64,000 bases of DNA from Lingula anatina (Eukaryota > Brachiopoda > Lingulata > Lingulida > Lingulidae): positions 186,001-250,000 of the forward strand of contig NW_019773770.1 of NCBI RefSeq assembly GCF_001039355.2. The letters run 5' to 3'. The notes below the pieces were generated by a model, which did not search any database, was not told the origin of the DNA, and saw only the letters and a list, made by a program, of their open reading frames with translations. Positions 23,332 through 36,500 of this stretch are shown here, in pieces. Position numbers and translations under genes: made by a program. Each line of letters begins with the position of its first letter. The first letter of the stretch is position 1.

Positions 23332-24149
23332 GTACGCAAAATGTGTCCCCTTAGATCAGACTGAGTGGAAAGCAAAAGCCGTTTCTATTCCGACTAGTGT
23401 AAGTGTGAAGTTTTATACGCTTAGCATGTTTACATGTTGCATTTGCTAGAAAACAAAAGATGATTTGAGAAAATCTGTTCTGTTTATTTCCACTGGGCAT
23501 TACTAGAGTCCAATAACTAATATTAGATTCTTTTACGTTATTAATTACTAGAACTTAGAAGTAATAGGGCATCCAACATCGAGACATTTAAAACTACTTA
23601 CGTGTACTACATACACAGACAATGCAGTCATGGGCAACTCTTTTTGTCACCAAGTAATGATTTCATCATTTATATGAGCCACGTTGTTCCGAGTGATACT
23701 GATAGTGATACAGTGATAACAACTTTTGGTTTGTACTTCATTTTTTGTTTTAGAAGATATTTTGTGAGTCTGCCTTCGTCTCTGAGAAGAGACAGAGTTG
23801 TGCATATTTCAATAACTGGCAAGTACATTTGCAGTAGGCGTTTTGCTTCAAAGCGTGGGGATTGTTTCAAATATTTGCACTTTTGAAGATAAAGTGTGTT
23901 ATCTCGTCCTGGCAATCCCTTATAATCTCATGTTTGATACAGTACAATTGGAACTAGAATGATAGGGGATTATCAGTGCCACTACTTTGTGCTAGATGGC
24001 AGTACTATGGTGGGACTTCAGTTGCTCCCCTTAATGACATCACTTTACTTTTAACCAAAACTTCAAAAATAAACCATCATCTACAGAATATTTTTAAAAA
24101 ATACAATGGTCATGAATTACTCTTTTAATATTCTAGGTACAATCCAACA

Positions 24150-24873
24150 ATGGCGATGATAACACCTTATGAGAATGCCAAAGGATTTGTGCTGGGCCGT
24201 CCTCCGCTGGTTGTGTTTATGGTCTGTTTAGCAGCATTTGCTGTGGTTTTACTTTCTCTGGCAGTGTACATGAAGACAAATGAAGTAGAAAATACAGATG
24301 TTCAAATAGTAAGTAATCTCATCTGAACAGAAATTTTTTAGAAATCTTTTCTCTGATAAAGCAAAAACGTTATCGGGCCACTTGTGCATCAAGTAAAGTT
24401 AATAAATTTAACTTTCTAATCTGAACACAATAACAGTTATTGTCTTCAGATTAGAAAGTTAAATTTTTTACCCTGCTTCTTTATGTAATTTTCTTATATT
24501 TGTTCAATAGTTTGGTACAATTTGTTAAATGGTTCTTTTTCTTGTCAGATTGCTTGGATAACAAATAAATCAGTAGAGTTGACCCTTGGGTAACAAATCT
24601 TTTCCTTGACTCTTATTTGGGAACAAATGACCACAAACTGAGATATTTGAAATCAGGCTTAGGTTAAGCCATCTACTCTGGTTCCCATTTGATTTGGCTG
24701 TGTTGTATTGCTTGGTGCAATCAGGATCATTAACACAATCCAGATGCTTCTCTATTTTACTCTTTGTTTTGACACCATGTGACATACTGGTACACTTCAA
24801 CCCAGAGCACCATCACCAGCTTTTCACTATCTTGGTATCTATAATAAGGCTTATCTTATGCTGTATTATGCAA

Positions 24874-24908
<35 letters not shown>

Positions 24909-26049
24909 ATTTTTATGTNTTTTTGAAGATATTTTGTGAGTCTGCCTTCGTCTCTGAGAAAGGACAGAGTTGTGCATATTTCAATAACTGGCAAGTACAT
25001 TTGCAGTAGGCGTTTTGCTTCAAAGCGTGGGGATTGTTTCAAATATTTGCACTTTTGAAGATAAAGTGTGTTATCTCGTCCTGGCAATCCCTTATAATCT
25101 CATGTTTGATACAGTACAATTGGAACTAGAATGATAGGGGATTATCAGTGCCACTACTTTGTGCTAGATGGCAGTACTATGGTGGGACTTCAGTTGCTCC
25201 CCTTAATGACATCACTTTACTTTTAACCAAAACTTCAAAAATAAACCATCATCTACAGAATATTTTTAAAAAATACAATGGTCATGAATTACTCTTTTAA
25301 TATTCTAGGTACAATCCAACAATGGCGATGATAACACCTTATGAGAATGCCAAAGGATTTGTGCTGGGCCGTCCTCCGCTGGTTGTGTTTATGGTCTGTT
25401 TAGCAGCATTTGCTGTGGTTTTACTTTCTCTGGCAGTGTACATGAAGACAAATGAAGTAGAAAATACAGATGTTCAAATAGTAAGTAATCTCATCTGAAC
25501 AGAAATCTTTTAGAAATCTTTTCTCTGATAAAGCAAAAACATTGGTTATCGGGCCACTTGTGCATCAAGTAAAGTTAATAAATTTAACTTTCTAATCTGA
25601 ACACAATAACAGTTATTGTCTTCAGATTAGAAAGTTAAATTTTTTACCCTGCTTCTTTATGTAATTTTCTTATATTTGTTCAATAGTTTGGTACAATTTC
25701 TTAAATGGTTCTTTTTCTTGTCAGATTGCTTGGATAACAAATAAATCAGTAGAGTTGACCCTTGGGTAACAAATCTTTTCCTTGACTCTTATTTGGGAAC
25801 AAATGACCACAAACTGAGATATTTGAAATCAGGCTTAGGTTAAGCCATCTACTCTGGTTCCCATTTGATTTGGCTGTGTTGTATTGCTTGGTGCAATCAG
25901 GATCATTAACACAATCCAGATGCTTCTCTATTTTACTCTTTGTTTTGACACCATTTGACATACTGGTACACTTCAACCCAGAGCACCATCACCAGCTTTT
26001 CACTATCTTGGTATCTATAATAAGGCTTATCTAATGCTGTATTATGCAA

Positions 26050-26096
<47 letters not shown>

Positions 26097-29000
26097 ATTT
26101 TTTATAAAAAGCTAAGGACAAACAATATTCATGGTATGCATATATGAACACTGCTCAATGGAAACGTGATTGCAGGAGTTGGTGCACAAGTTCATTGGCA
26201 TTCCCCGAAAGTAGTGTATGTAAGCCAACTAAAAAAAACCAGCTTTAACTTACAAAAACCAACTTTAAAAAGTACCACCAGCATGAGTGCAATGTGCCAG
26301 ATGACCAAGTATTAACATTAGACAAATTTGGATAAATTACAGTAACGTATGTTATATAGTGACAGTAAGGGGGCATTCCCATAGATTTTAGATTGATCTA
26401 TCCCCATGGGGAGTCTCACTAGATTACTGTCAGATAATCTGGTTTAATACCCCATTCACACGACAGTTGCAAAAATGCGCATTTCTGTAATCCGAATTTT
26501 TCGTGAGGAATTCGATTCGGTATTGCGTTCACACACGCTAAGCGAAACAGAATCACACGTTGAAAATTTCAGGTTTAACTTCCTGTTTTGAACACTCGTG
26601 CATGGGCCGCACTGGAAATCTTAAAATACCAACAAAAATTTGTGACGACAAATGCAACTCAAAAGACATTCCAGCATTCTTGAGAAGTATAAGATGGCAA
26701 AATAAGTTTGTTTCCTCATGTTGTAGTGAGTGGTGACCTTCAAATATACGTTTGGTGCAATCGCTAATGTAATAAACAAGCGTTCATAGATACCCGTACT
26801 TATCTGCACACATGCGCAGTAAGGTCTGTACAGGTGTCGATTCCGGTAAGTTATTCGGATCGCGCTTAGAAATCCACCTCGCTTGCAGGATTTTGAAAAT
26901 TCGCATTACAGAAATCCTCTTACGTTCACACTACTGCATTTATTCGAATTGTGACCTAATTCGCAACTTATCCGGATAACTGAGCGTAGTGTGAATGGGG
27001 TATTAATGTCTGTCCCGCCTACTACAAGCTGTAAGGGGGTAATTAACTTTTGTGCCCACTCAGCTGACAGCTATTTAGAGTGAACCCCTAGGGAGTTAGG
27101 TTGATCTAGTTGGATCGATCTAATCTCTGGGAATGGAGTCTAAGATTTTCATTTGGTAATAAAGAGACCAAGCAAAGTCTTTTTTTCCCTCAAGTCACTG
27201 AATGCAGTTACACTACACCGAAAAAGTGGATATTGTCATTAATACAACTTTACCCTTTACCAACAAAAACAAGTGTATAGTGATCATCATGGTGTTAGTG
27301 GCAGATCTTTTGTATTGCACAATCTTGCTAAGGTTCATTTGGTAATGCAGACACTAATATAGCAAAGTAACAACATTTTTCTGACATTTTTTAAATTTTT
27401 TCATTAATACCAATGCAAATTTGTTGAAAAAAAATATTGAATGATAGATTTATACTGGAGACAACAAAATGATCGATTACTGCTACTGTGCAAAAGTTTT
27501 GATCAGGTACATGTATCTGTGCTGCATTATAGGGGGAAAAGAGAAGAAAGGAAGTGATGTCAGTGTCATGTCACCCAATAGAATTGAAGAGCAGACTAAA
27601 TTTCAGCAGGTGCTCAAAATAGACACAGTTTACCAGTCAAACACATTAAATTATAAAATTTAGTATAGAACGTGTCTCTGTTGGTAAACTGGGAATGTGT
27701 GCAAAAACATTTATTATAAAATTATTGATAAAGCATTTCTGCAATCTGTTGGATAAAATGCAACAGAACATATGAAAAATGCTTTTAAAACACCCTTAGG
27801 GTTTTATAATGTTATACCCCCATTTCAACACAGCAAAGTTTTTCTGGCACAGCCTACATTATGCTGGCATATTTCTTGGGGCCAGTGCTAATGTGTGCAG
27901 ACTGCATATATTTATTTAGCTTCAGTTGTCAGTGCACATAGTTAACTTGAATATTGATAAACCTGGTACCATGAAAAATACCAGTAGAGTATATGGCTAA
28001 TATCATTTAAGTGTCTGTTTCAGCTGCGCCTCTGGCTTTAAGTTGGTTGTTCAAAGTCAAAGAGGTCAACTGAAGACAGAAAGTGAAGCTTATAATACAT
28101 TCACATTACACATTTCAGTCATTTCATCAAATAGTGCACATAATGCTTTTAAAGAAACAAACAGTAGACAAACAGATATAAATATAAACCACAGCACAAA
28201 AGTTAGGGATACTTGATAGATGGTTTGATAAAATAATGACACACAATTTCTGTTTTCAGAATTGGAACACATTCCTCAAAAATTTTGCTGAAAATGATTT
28301 TTGCATGGATGAAAACTTCACAGTCCCAACAACAGAACCCACACCAGTAGCCAACTCCCTTTCATCACCTAACAATTCACCAGAAAGGACTAGGTAAGGA
28401 AAATATAATGTGTTGGACCCCAGCTATTCCAAGGGTGATAAAACATCTACATGTATAATATGATTGATGTGGCACTGCTGGCATTGGTGTCTTTTCTGCC
28501 TTTTTGAAAAGATGGAGGTGGACTACTACAGACTGAGAGATTATGAGAAATACATTAAGAATTTTGGTAAAGGAGAAAGAGAACTTTTTCAGGACTTCCT
28601 TAAACTTGAAAGTTTTAATGAGCCTTAAATGTCCACGGTCACAAAAATTCATAGCTACTTAGTTGGTGATCTATAAAGTATTTAAGTAGAACTACAATTG
28701 TTTTGATTGCAAGATTTTTCATTGAAGTCTTTACATAACTGTGGCCAATGGTACAATCATTGTTTGTTTGAAATTTGACCTGTAAGTTTGCTTGTAAAAT
28801 TCTATATTCCGTAATTGCAATTTTATGGTTTACTAGTTGGTCCAGCATTCAAAATACCACTCTTATTACTTTTCCATTATATGATACTGCCTTCCCCCAC
28901 TTCCAGGCACCATAAGAAGTTTGCCTTTTAAAATAGAGGTTAACAATATCATTTTAGAAATTATTCTGTGGCCTTATGGTTGACTGTGTGGCCCACCATG

Positions 29001-32000
29001 GACTTCACAAGGTTTCACTACAATCACTCCAGATTACTAGCCACGTTGAGGGGGGAGGATTTGGGATTGAAAGGTACTTGAAGTTAAATTTTTTAAAAAT
29101 GAAAACATTCATGCTTAATATGTGGATGTAAATTGCATGTATTTTGATTAAACACCAAGTTATTGACAATTATTAAGTTTACGCCATTATGTTTTTTGTT
29201 ATAAAAATTAAAAGGGACTGAAAAAATTTGATTTGATGTGTTTGACTGTGAAGATGGCAAGCCTTGCAAATTACCTTCCAACAATATACAATATTATCTT
29301 ACTTTTGTCTGTTGTTTTACAAGACAGTTTTGCTAGGCAATAGTCTTCTTTGTCTTATGGTAAACAAACCACAATTTATAGTTGCCTTTAATTTTGTAGC
29401 AGTTGAAGGTACTTTGATTTTATTTTAGGTCATTTAGTGTCTGAGGAAGTAAATGTGACATTTGAATTACCATTTGACTGGAACCTTACTAACTGCCACA
29501 GTGCACGGAAGTGCGATTCAGTCAGACTGCGCACTTGTGTGTATTTTCAAGCAACTGCTCAAGTCTTTCCTGGTTATAGGTGAGATCTTCAAATAGTTCC
29601 TCAGTTTTTGTGCATAGTTGTGAATTAGTTTTGGTTCAGATCATAATATCATATTTTTCCCATTAGTGGAAACCATGTTATGCTGATTTCTCCAAAGTAA
29701 GGCACAGAAAAATGTTATGCAACACCATCAAGACGAAACATCACTGTTAATCGGTTTTCTGTCTAGTTATGTATTATAATCATGCCTTTTGTATCCAATA
29801 CCCAGCTGGTGGTACATACCTTGTAGGTGATATCATCTCTCTGATCTTCAAGGTTTCGAAAGCATTTCACCGGGGATGCTCATTAATTTGATGAATGCAC
29901 ATTTGTTCTTCAGGGCACCAGAGACGTGTATTCCTTTAAATGAATCAAGCCAAGGCCCCTATTCTCATATGACAAGTAGGAAGGACAATACTTTCTTTAG
30001 ACATTTATGGTGCAGTCAGCATCCCAAAATAGAAGTGCAATATGAATGGGATCCAACTCTCAACATCATGCTGTCCATAGTAAGTATGTGTTATTATCCC
30101 CACAAAAAACTCATAAAGAAAAGAAAAAAAAATTGTTCAACTTGTCAAAAAAAAAAAAATTAACAGCTCACATTTTATTTACTCCATGTTATTTTGTATA
30201 TTTCAGGGTGATAGATCAGTGATTAACTTGCACCTGATGCACACAAGTTACTTCCTATTTGTCATGGTCATCACAATCATGTGTTATGCTATAATTAAAG
30301 GGAAACCAAAAAATAAAACTATACAAGTAGTTAATGGAGGGTCAGTTTTGTAGGTGCCAGAGGGTAAGTATAACCAAATTAATATAGAGAAAAAAATTGA
30401 AAAGTCATTCATAAGTATTTTTTTTTCATAATTCAGTATGCACTGTTGGTAAACATGATTAGCAATCCTACACTGCCAAGTTTTCTAAAATTGCTCTTCT
30501 GAGACAAAATGGCTGCAGTTGTAATAAAACTTAATTTAAAGTGGACATTGGAAACCTGTTTAGTTAATATGTAAAGACTGCATACTTGTTGAGTTTTTGT
30601 GTCATTATCAGAATAGATAGGAACATCTTACACTACCCTTTGTCATAAAAAAATGATTTGTCGATTCCCATTTAAATATGGACACAGTAGCACATATCTA
30701 TATAAACAGTTATTTTTAGCTGGATTGTTGAAAATGTGTGTACTATAATAGTACTATAATAGTACACACATTTTCAACAATCCAGCTAAAAATAACTGTC
30801 TACATACTGTTAGATATGTGCAACTGTGTCCGTATATAAATGGGAATAGTTATGTAAAACTTTTGCCACCACATGGTCTATGTGAGAATCTTAAATTTTA
30901 TCACTGCTGATCTGGAACATGTAAGAAATATCATGAGGGATACTTGAATTTTATCCATTGCTTTTTTAAATAAAAGTATGTCACAATGTTTGTTTTTGCA
31001 GGAACTCTATGACATGTATAATAATTAACCATTTATGACCTACTAGAAATTGGCTTTACAAGCAGGGAANCCCCTATTTTGGGAACTGCTCCTATGATGA
31101 CCATTTAAGGGAAATCATGTCACTTACTGTTCTCAAACTTACAGTAAAGAAACATGGGTCCAACATACAGCTTCAATAGGCAACGCAGTCTGTTTAGATC
31201 TATATCAGTCAGTAAGATCTATACAGGTGTTGATTCCGGTAAGTTATTCGGATCGCGCTTAGAAATCCACCTCGCTTGCAGGATTTTGAAAATTCGCATT
31301 ACAGAAATCCTCTTGCGTTCACACTACTGCATTTATTCGAATTGTGACCTAATTCGCAACTTATCCTGATAACTGAGCGTGGTGTGAATGGGGTACTAAT
31401 GTCTGTCCCGCCTACTACAAGCTGTAAGGGGGTAATTAACTTTTGTGCCCACTCAGCTGACAGCTATTTAGAGTGAACCCCTAGGGAGTTAGGTTGATCT
31501 AGTTGGATCGATCTAATCTCTGGGAATGGGGTCTAAGATTTTCATTTGGTAATAAAGAGACCAAGCAAAGTCTTTTTTCCCTCAAGTCACTGAATGCAGT
31601 TACACTACACCGAAAAAGTGGATATTGTCATTAATACAACTTTACCCTTTACCAACAAAAACAAGTGTATAGTGATCATCATGGTGTTAGTGGCAGATCT
31701 TTTGTATTGCACAATCTTGCTAAGGTTCATTTGGTAATGCAGACACTAATATAGCAAAGTAACAACATTTTTCTGACATTTTTTAAATTTTTTCATTAAT
31801 ACCAATGCAAATTTGTTGAAAAAAAAATATTGAATGATAGATTTATACTGGAGACAACAAAATGAGTACTGCTACTGTGCAAAAGTTTTGATCAGGTACA
31901 TGTATTTGTGCTGCATTATAGGGGGAAAAGAGAAGAAAGGAAGTGATGTCAGTGTCATGTCACCCAATAGAATTGAAGAGCAGACTAAATTTCAGCAGGT

Positions 32001-34730
32001 GCTCAAAATAGACACAGTTTACCAGTCAAACACATTAAATTATAAAATTTAGTATAGAACGTGTCTCTGTTGGTAAACTGGGAATGTGTGCAAAAACATT
32101 TATTATAAAATTATTGATAAAGCATTTCTGCAATCTGTTGGATAAAATGCAACAGAACATATGAAAAATGCTTTTAAAACACCCTTAGGGTTTTATAATG
32201 TTATACCCCCATTTCAACACAGCAAAGTTTTTCTGGCACAGCCTACATTATGCTGGCATATTTCTTGGGGCCAGTGCTAATGTGTGCAGACTGCATATAT
32301 TTATTTAGCTTCAGTTGTCAGTGCACATAGTTAACTTGAATATTGATAAACCTGGTACCATGAAAAATACCAGTAGAGTATATGGCTTATATCATTTAAG
32401 TGTCTGTTTCAGCTGCGCCTCTGGCTTTAAGTTTGTTGTTCAAAGTCAAAGAGGTCAACTGAAGAAAGAAAGTGAAGCTTATAATACATTCACATTACAC
32501 ATTTCAGTCATTTCATCAAATAGTGCACATAATGCTTTTAAAGAAACAAACAGTAGACAAACAGATATAAATATAAACCACAGCACAAAAGTGAGGGACA
32601 CTTGATAGATGGTTTGATAAAAAAAATGACACACAATTTCTGTTTTCAGAATTGGAACACATTCCTCAAAAATTTTGCTGAAAATGATTTTTGCATGGAT
32701 GAAAACTTCACAGTCCCAACAACAGAACCCACACCAGTAGCCAACTCACTTTCATCACCTAACAATGCACCAGAAAGAACTAGGTAAGGAAAATGTAACC
32801 TGTTGGACCCCATCTATTCTAAGGGATATAAAACATCTACATGTTTCTGCCTTTTTGAAAAGATGGAGGTGGACTAGAAATACATTAAAATTTTTGGTAA
32901 AGGAGAAAGAGAACTTCTTCAGGACTTCCTTATACTTGAAAGTTTTAATGAACCTTAAATGTCCACGGTCACAAAAATTCATAGCTTCTTAGTTGGCGAT
33001 CTACAAAGTATTTAAGTAGAACCACAATTGTTTTGATTGCAAGATTTTTCGTTGAAGTCTTTACATAACTGTTGCCAATGTTCGTTTGAAATTTCACTTG
33101 TTAGTTTGTTTGTAAAATTTTATCTTCCGTAATTGCAATTTGATGGTTTACTAGTTGGTCCAGCGTTCAAAGTACCACTCATATTACTTTTCCATTATAT
33201 GATACTGCCTTCCCCCACTTCCAGGCACCATAAGAAGTTTGCCTTTTAAAATAGAGGTTAGCAATATCTTTAATGTATTTCATCATTTTAGAAATTATTC
33301 TGTGGCCTTATGGTTGACTGTGTGGCCCACCATGGACTTCACAAGGTTTCACTACAATCACTCCAGATTACTAGCCACCTTGAGGGGGGAGGATTTGGGA
33401 TTGAAAGGTACTTGAAGTTAAATTTTTAAAAAAATGAAAACATTCATGCTTAATATGTGGATGTAAATTGCATGTATTTTGATTAAACACCAAGTTATTG
33501 ACAATTATTAGGTTTATGCCATTATGTTTTTTGTTATAAAAATTAAAAGGGACTGAAAAAATTTGATTTGATGTGTTTGACTGTGAAGATGGCAAGCCTT
33601 GCAAATTACCTTCCAACAATATACAATATTATCTTACTTTTGTCTGTTGTTTTACAAGACAGTTTTGCTAGGCAATAGTCTTCTTTGTCTTATGGTAAAC
33701 AAACCACAATTTATAGTTGCCTTTAATTTTGTAGCAGTTGAAGGTACTTTGATTTTATTTTAGGTCATTTAGTGTCTGAGGAAGTAAATGTGACATTTGA
33801 ATTACCATTTGACTGGAACCTTACTAACTGCCACAGTGCACGGAAGTGCGATTCAGTCAGACTGCGCACTTGTGTGTATTTTCAAGCAACTGCTCAAGTC
33901 TTTCCTGGTTATAGGTGAGATCTTCAAATAGTTCCTCAGTTTTTGTGCATAGTTGTGAATTAGTTTTGGTTCAGATCATAATATCATATTTTTCCCATTA
34001 GTGGAAACCATGTTATGCTGATTTCTCCAAAGTAAGGCACAGGAAAATGTTATGCAACACTATCAAGACGAAACATCACTGTTAATCGCTGTTCTCCAAA
34101 AGTGTGCTAGAGGTACCTTGGTTTTCTGTCTAGTTATGTATTATAATCATGCCTTTTGTATCCAATACCCAGCTGGTGGTACATACATTGTAGGTGATAT
34201 CATCTCTCTGATCCTCAAGGTTTCTAAAGCATTTCACCGGGGATGCTCATTAATTTGATGAATGCACATTTTGTTCTTCAGGGCACCAGAGACGTGTATT
34301 CCTTTAAATGAATCAAGCCAAGGCCCCTATTCTCATATGACAAGTAGGAAGGACAATACTTTCTTTAGACATTTATGGTGCAGTCAGCATCCCAAAATAG
34401 AAGTGCAATATGAATGGGATCCAACTCTCAACATCATGCTGTCCATAGTAAGTATGTGTTATTATCCCCACAAAAAACTCATAAAGAAAAGAAAAAAATT
34501 TTGTTCAACTTGTCAAAAAAAAAAAAAAAAAAAAAATTAACAGCTCACATTTCATTTACTCCATGTTATTTTGTATATTTTAGGGTGATAGATCAGTGAT
34601 TAACTTGCACCTGATGCACACAAGTTACTTCCTATTTGTCATGGTCATCACAATCATGTGTTATGCTATAATTAAAGGGAAACCAAAAAATAAAACTATA
34701 CAAGTAGTTAATGGAGGGTCAGTTTTGTAG
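24150..34730 (+). CDS. TMEM248: Transmembrane protein TMEM248, complete when one haplotype copy is used
   Basis: Six coding exons, phases consistent, 290 aa plus stop: 24150-24308 (copy 25322-25480), 28260-28393 (32650-32783), 28958-29073 (33292-33407), 29429-29579 (33764-33914), 29914-30079 (34282-34447), 30207-30353 (34584-34730). The start MAMITPYENAKGFVLGRPPL and the end INLHLMHTSYFLFVMVITIM match vertebrate TMEM248. A membrane segment lies at about residues 19-43 and a second near the C-terminus (about 254-275). The luminal part between them has several Cys residues (for example CHSARKCDS) and Asn-X-Ser/Thr sites. Human TMEM248 is 314 aa. Its function is not established. Scaffold order is exon 1 twice, then exons 2-6 twice, which is a haplotype artefact. 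The gene is head-to-head with MNT. Confidence 0.93.
24404..24466. repeat. 63-bp palindrome in TMEM248 intron 1 (copy at 25580-25642)
   Basis: Arms aaatttaactttctaatctg and its reverse complement flank an inner palindrome acaataacagttattgt, giving a nearly continuous hairpin. It is kept in both haplotype copies. Confidence 0.85.
24876..24905. repeat. (AAT)n microsatellite, length differs between alleles
   Basis: About ten AAT units here against about fifteen in the allelic copy at 26049-26094. This is an internal check that the two blocks are distinct alleles. Confidence 0.9.
24925..26090. repeat. Haplotype copy C2 with TMEM248 coding exon 1
   Basis: Partner of 23753-24918, carrying exon 25322-25480 with the same coding sequence. 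It is joined without a gap to intron 1 and block D1. Confidence 0.85.
26369..27139. mobile_element. Nested TIR elements in TMEM248 intron 1
   Basis: Outer termini share a CATTCCC-AGATT pattern in inverted orientation (26374 rightwards and 27136 leftwards), each followed by a GATCTA-type stretch. Inside, 26445-27005 is bounded by TAATACCCCATTCACAC and its exact inverse GTGTGAATGGGGTATTA, a 561-bp element with 17-bp perfect TIRs and no coding potential. The simplest reading is a MITE inserted in an older MITE. The right part recurs in haplotype block D2 at 31213-31540. Confidence 0.7.
26827..31067. repeat. Haplotype copy D1 with TMEM248 exons 2-6 and 3' UTR
   Basis: About 4.2 kb aligning with 31213-35421, with coding exons nearly identical and introns showing SNPs and small indels (for example 19 extra bases before exon 33292-33407 in D2). 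It ends at the n at 31070. Confidence 0.88.
30664..30846. repeat. Long foldback (about 182 bp) in the TMEM248 3' UTR intron
   Basis: Sequence from attcccatttaaat to atttatataaatgggaat-like bases reads almost as its own reverse complement around a centre near 30755 (tagtactataatagtac). The inner 37-bp arms, including tagctggattgttgaaaatg, are perfect inverted repeats. The allele is at 35036-35215, with compensating small differences near the centre. It would transcribe into a long hairpin. Confidence 0.9.
31071..31212. other. Unaligned start of the contig after the n at 31070
   Basis: About 140 bases unique to this contig before alignment with D1 begins. It may be diverged intron 1 sequence of the other haplotype. 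No gene signals seen. Confidence 0.5.
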
Positions 34731-35421
34731 GTGCCAGAGGGTAAGTATAACCAAATTAATATAGAGAAAAAAAATGGAAAAGTCCTTCATAAGTATTTTT
34801 TTTTTCATAATTCAGTATGCACTGTTGGTAAACATGATTAGCAATCCTACACTGCCAAGTTTTCCAAAATTGCTCTTCTGAGACAAAATGGCTGCAGTTG
34901 TGATAAATCTGAATTTAATTGGAAACCTGTATAGTTAATTTGTAAAGACTGCATACTTGCTGAGTTTTTGTGGCATTATCAGAATAGATAGGAACATCTT
35001 ACATTACCCTTTGTCATAAAAAAAATGATTTGTCGATTCCCATTTAAATACGGACACAGTAGCACATATCTATATAAACAGTTATTTTTAGCTGGATTGT
35101 TGAAAATGTGTGTACTATTATAGTATTATAGTACACACATTTTCAACAATCCAGCTAAAAATAACTGTTTATATACTATTAGATATGTGTAACTGTGTCC
35201 GTATATAAATGGGAATAGTTATGTAAAACTTTTGCCACCACATGGTCTATGTGAGAATCTTAAATTTTTTATTTTAAAGAAATATTATGAGGGATACTTG
35301 AATTTTATCCATTGCTTTTTGAAATAAAAATATGTCACAATGTTTATTTTTGCAGGAACTCTATGACATGTATAATAATTAACCATTTATGACCTACTAG
35401 AAATTGGCTTTACAAGCAGGG
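31213..35421. repeat. Haplotype copy D2 with TMEM248 exons 2-6 and 3' UTR
   Basis: Partner of 26827-31067. This copy is joined without a gap to the TMEM248 3' end and to CUSTOS. Amino-acid differences from D1 are few (for example Ser versus Ala before PERT in exon 2). Confidence 0.88.
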
Positions 35422-36140
35422 CATGTAATTGGCCAGGGACAAGCAGAGGAATTGGGTTTGAAGTTTTCTACAGGTCATCACTAGATGGAAGCTTGAAGTT
35501 GTGATAGTGGCATAGTTAGATGTTAAAGCACAAAGTAAGAGGCCATGAAATAAGAAGTACTTCAACATGGAATCCAGTTAGAGATATATTATAATTGCTT
35601 CATAAATAAATGCCAGTGACTGCCAAGCAGAAATGTGGTGTTTTATTCAATGTACCGGTGTACAAAGTTATAAACATATATGCCATACAGTTGTCTCAAT
35701 ACTGCATAATACTTGATGATTGTACTTACCAGTTTTTTGTAATGGTATTGCGCAGATCAAGATGTACCCTATACCAGTCTGGATCAAAGGAATATTGTTA
35801 TCTACCAAAATGCAATGATATGTCTAGAAAAGTACCACACCACACAACTTCAGTGAATCAGCTGTCATTTCTCTACATGACGCATGAAGCCAGGTGTGGT
35901 GGAGAGGCTGACACTTAAGATTGGGTAGTTTGACACTTTTTTGTTTATGTCATTTTGTTCACGATCCCCAGTTTGTCATGACTTTTTGGAAGGCCTGCAT
36001 TGCAGTGTTAATTAAATAATTCTCATGAAATTTGCAACACTTTATATCTTAAATTAGAATTGTATTTATGATTATATGTGATGTGATATGGTATCAAAAT
36101 TGCACCTTTGTGTTGGAAAAAGAAGGGAAATGCTTGGCAG

Positions 36141-36146
36141 AATAAA
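36141..36146 (+). terminator. Candidate TMEM248 polyadenylation signal AATAAA
   Basis: AATAAA about 0.8 kb into the predicted last 3' UTR exon; an earlier AATAAA lies near 35605. It is about 320 bp from the convergent CUSTOS signal. Confidence 0.45.
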
Positions 36147-36465
36147 TGCATTGTTTGTGGCTATAATTGTATGATAATATACTGCTTATAAGTATAGTAC
36201 TAGTACAAATCATTGTGGTCATTTAACTATCATTCAAATTAGTAACATAATGTTAACATGCATGTACATGTTTTGTGTAAACCATAAATATTTGTCTGTG
36301 AAAATCTGTTTTAAAATTGTGATTTAAGTTAAATTGTTTTGAGCATTTTAATAATTGGTCCCATGTAGTATCGGAGCAGCATTTATATTTCATTTACGGA
36401 CAAAAATTACATCTCGTGTGTATTTGGTGTAAAAACATTACATTCAGTAATTATTCATTGTTGCA

Positions 36466-36471
36466 TTTATT
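36466..36471 (-). terminator. Candidate CUSTOS polyadenylation signal
   Basis: TTTATT on the + strand (AATAAA on the CUSTOS strand) about 30 bases beyond the CUSTOS stop, giving a very short 3' UTR. Confidence 0.45.
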
Positions 36472-36500
36472 AAATTGTATGTCAGTAAGTGTGCTACACA

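Larger units (their letters stand above)
23753..24918. repeat. Haplotype copy C1 with TMEM248 coding exon 1
   Basis: Aligns with 24925-26090 at offset 1,172 with a few substitutions and indels. The AAT microsatellite at its right end is shorter than in the other copy. It ends at the n at 24919. It holds TMEM248 exon 24150-24308. Confidence 0.85.
31002..36160 (+). other. TMEM248: TMEM248 3' UTR exon (31002 onward in D1, 35356 to about 36160 in D2)
   Basis: Ten bases after the TMEM248 TAG there is a strong donor AGAGG/GTAAGT (30364; D2 34741), and a tttttgcag acceptor precedes gaactctatgacatg at 31002 (D2 35356). This predicts an intron in the 3' UTR so close to the stop that it should not trigger decay. 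AATAAA at 36141-36146 is a plausible end. Confidence 0.55.
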
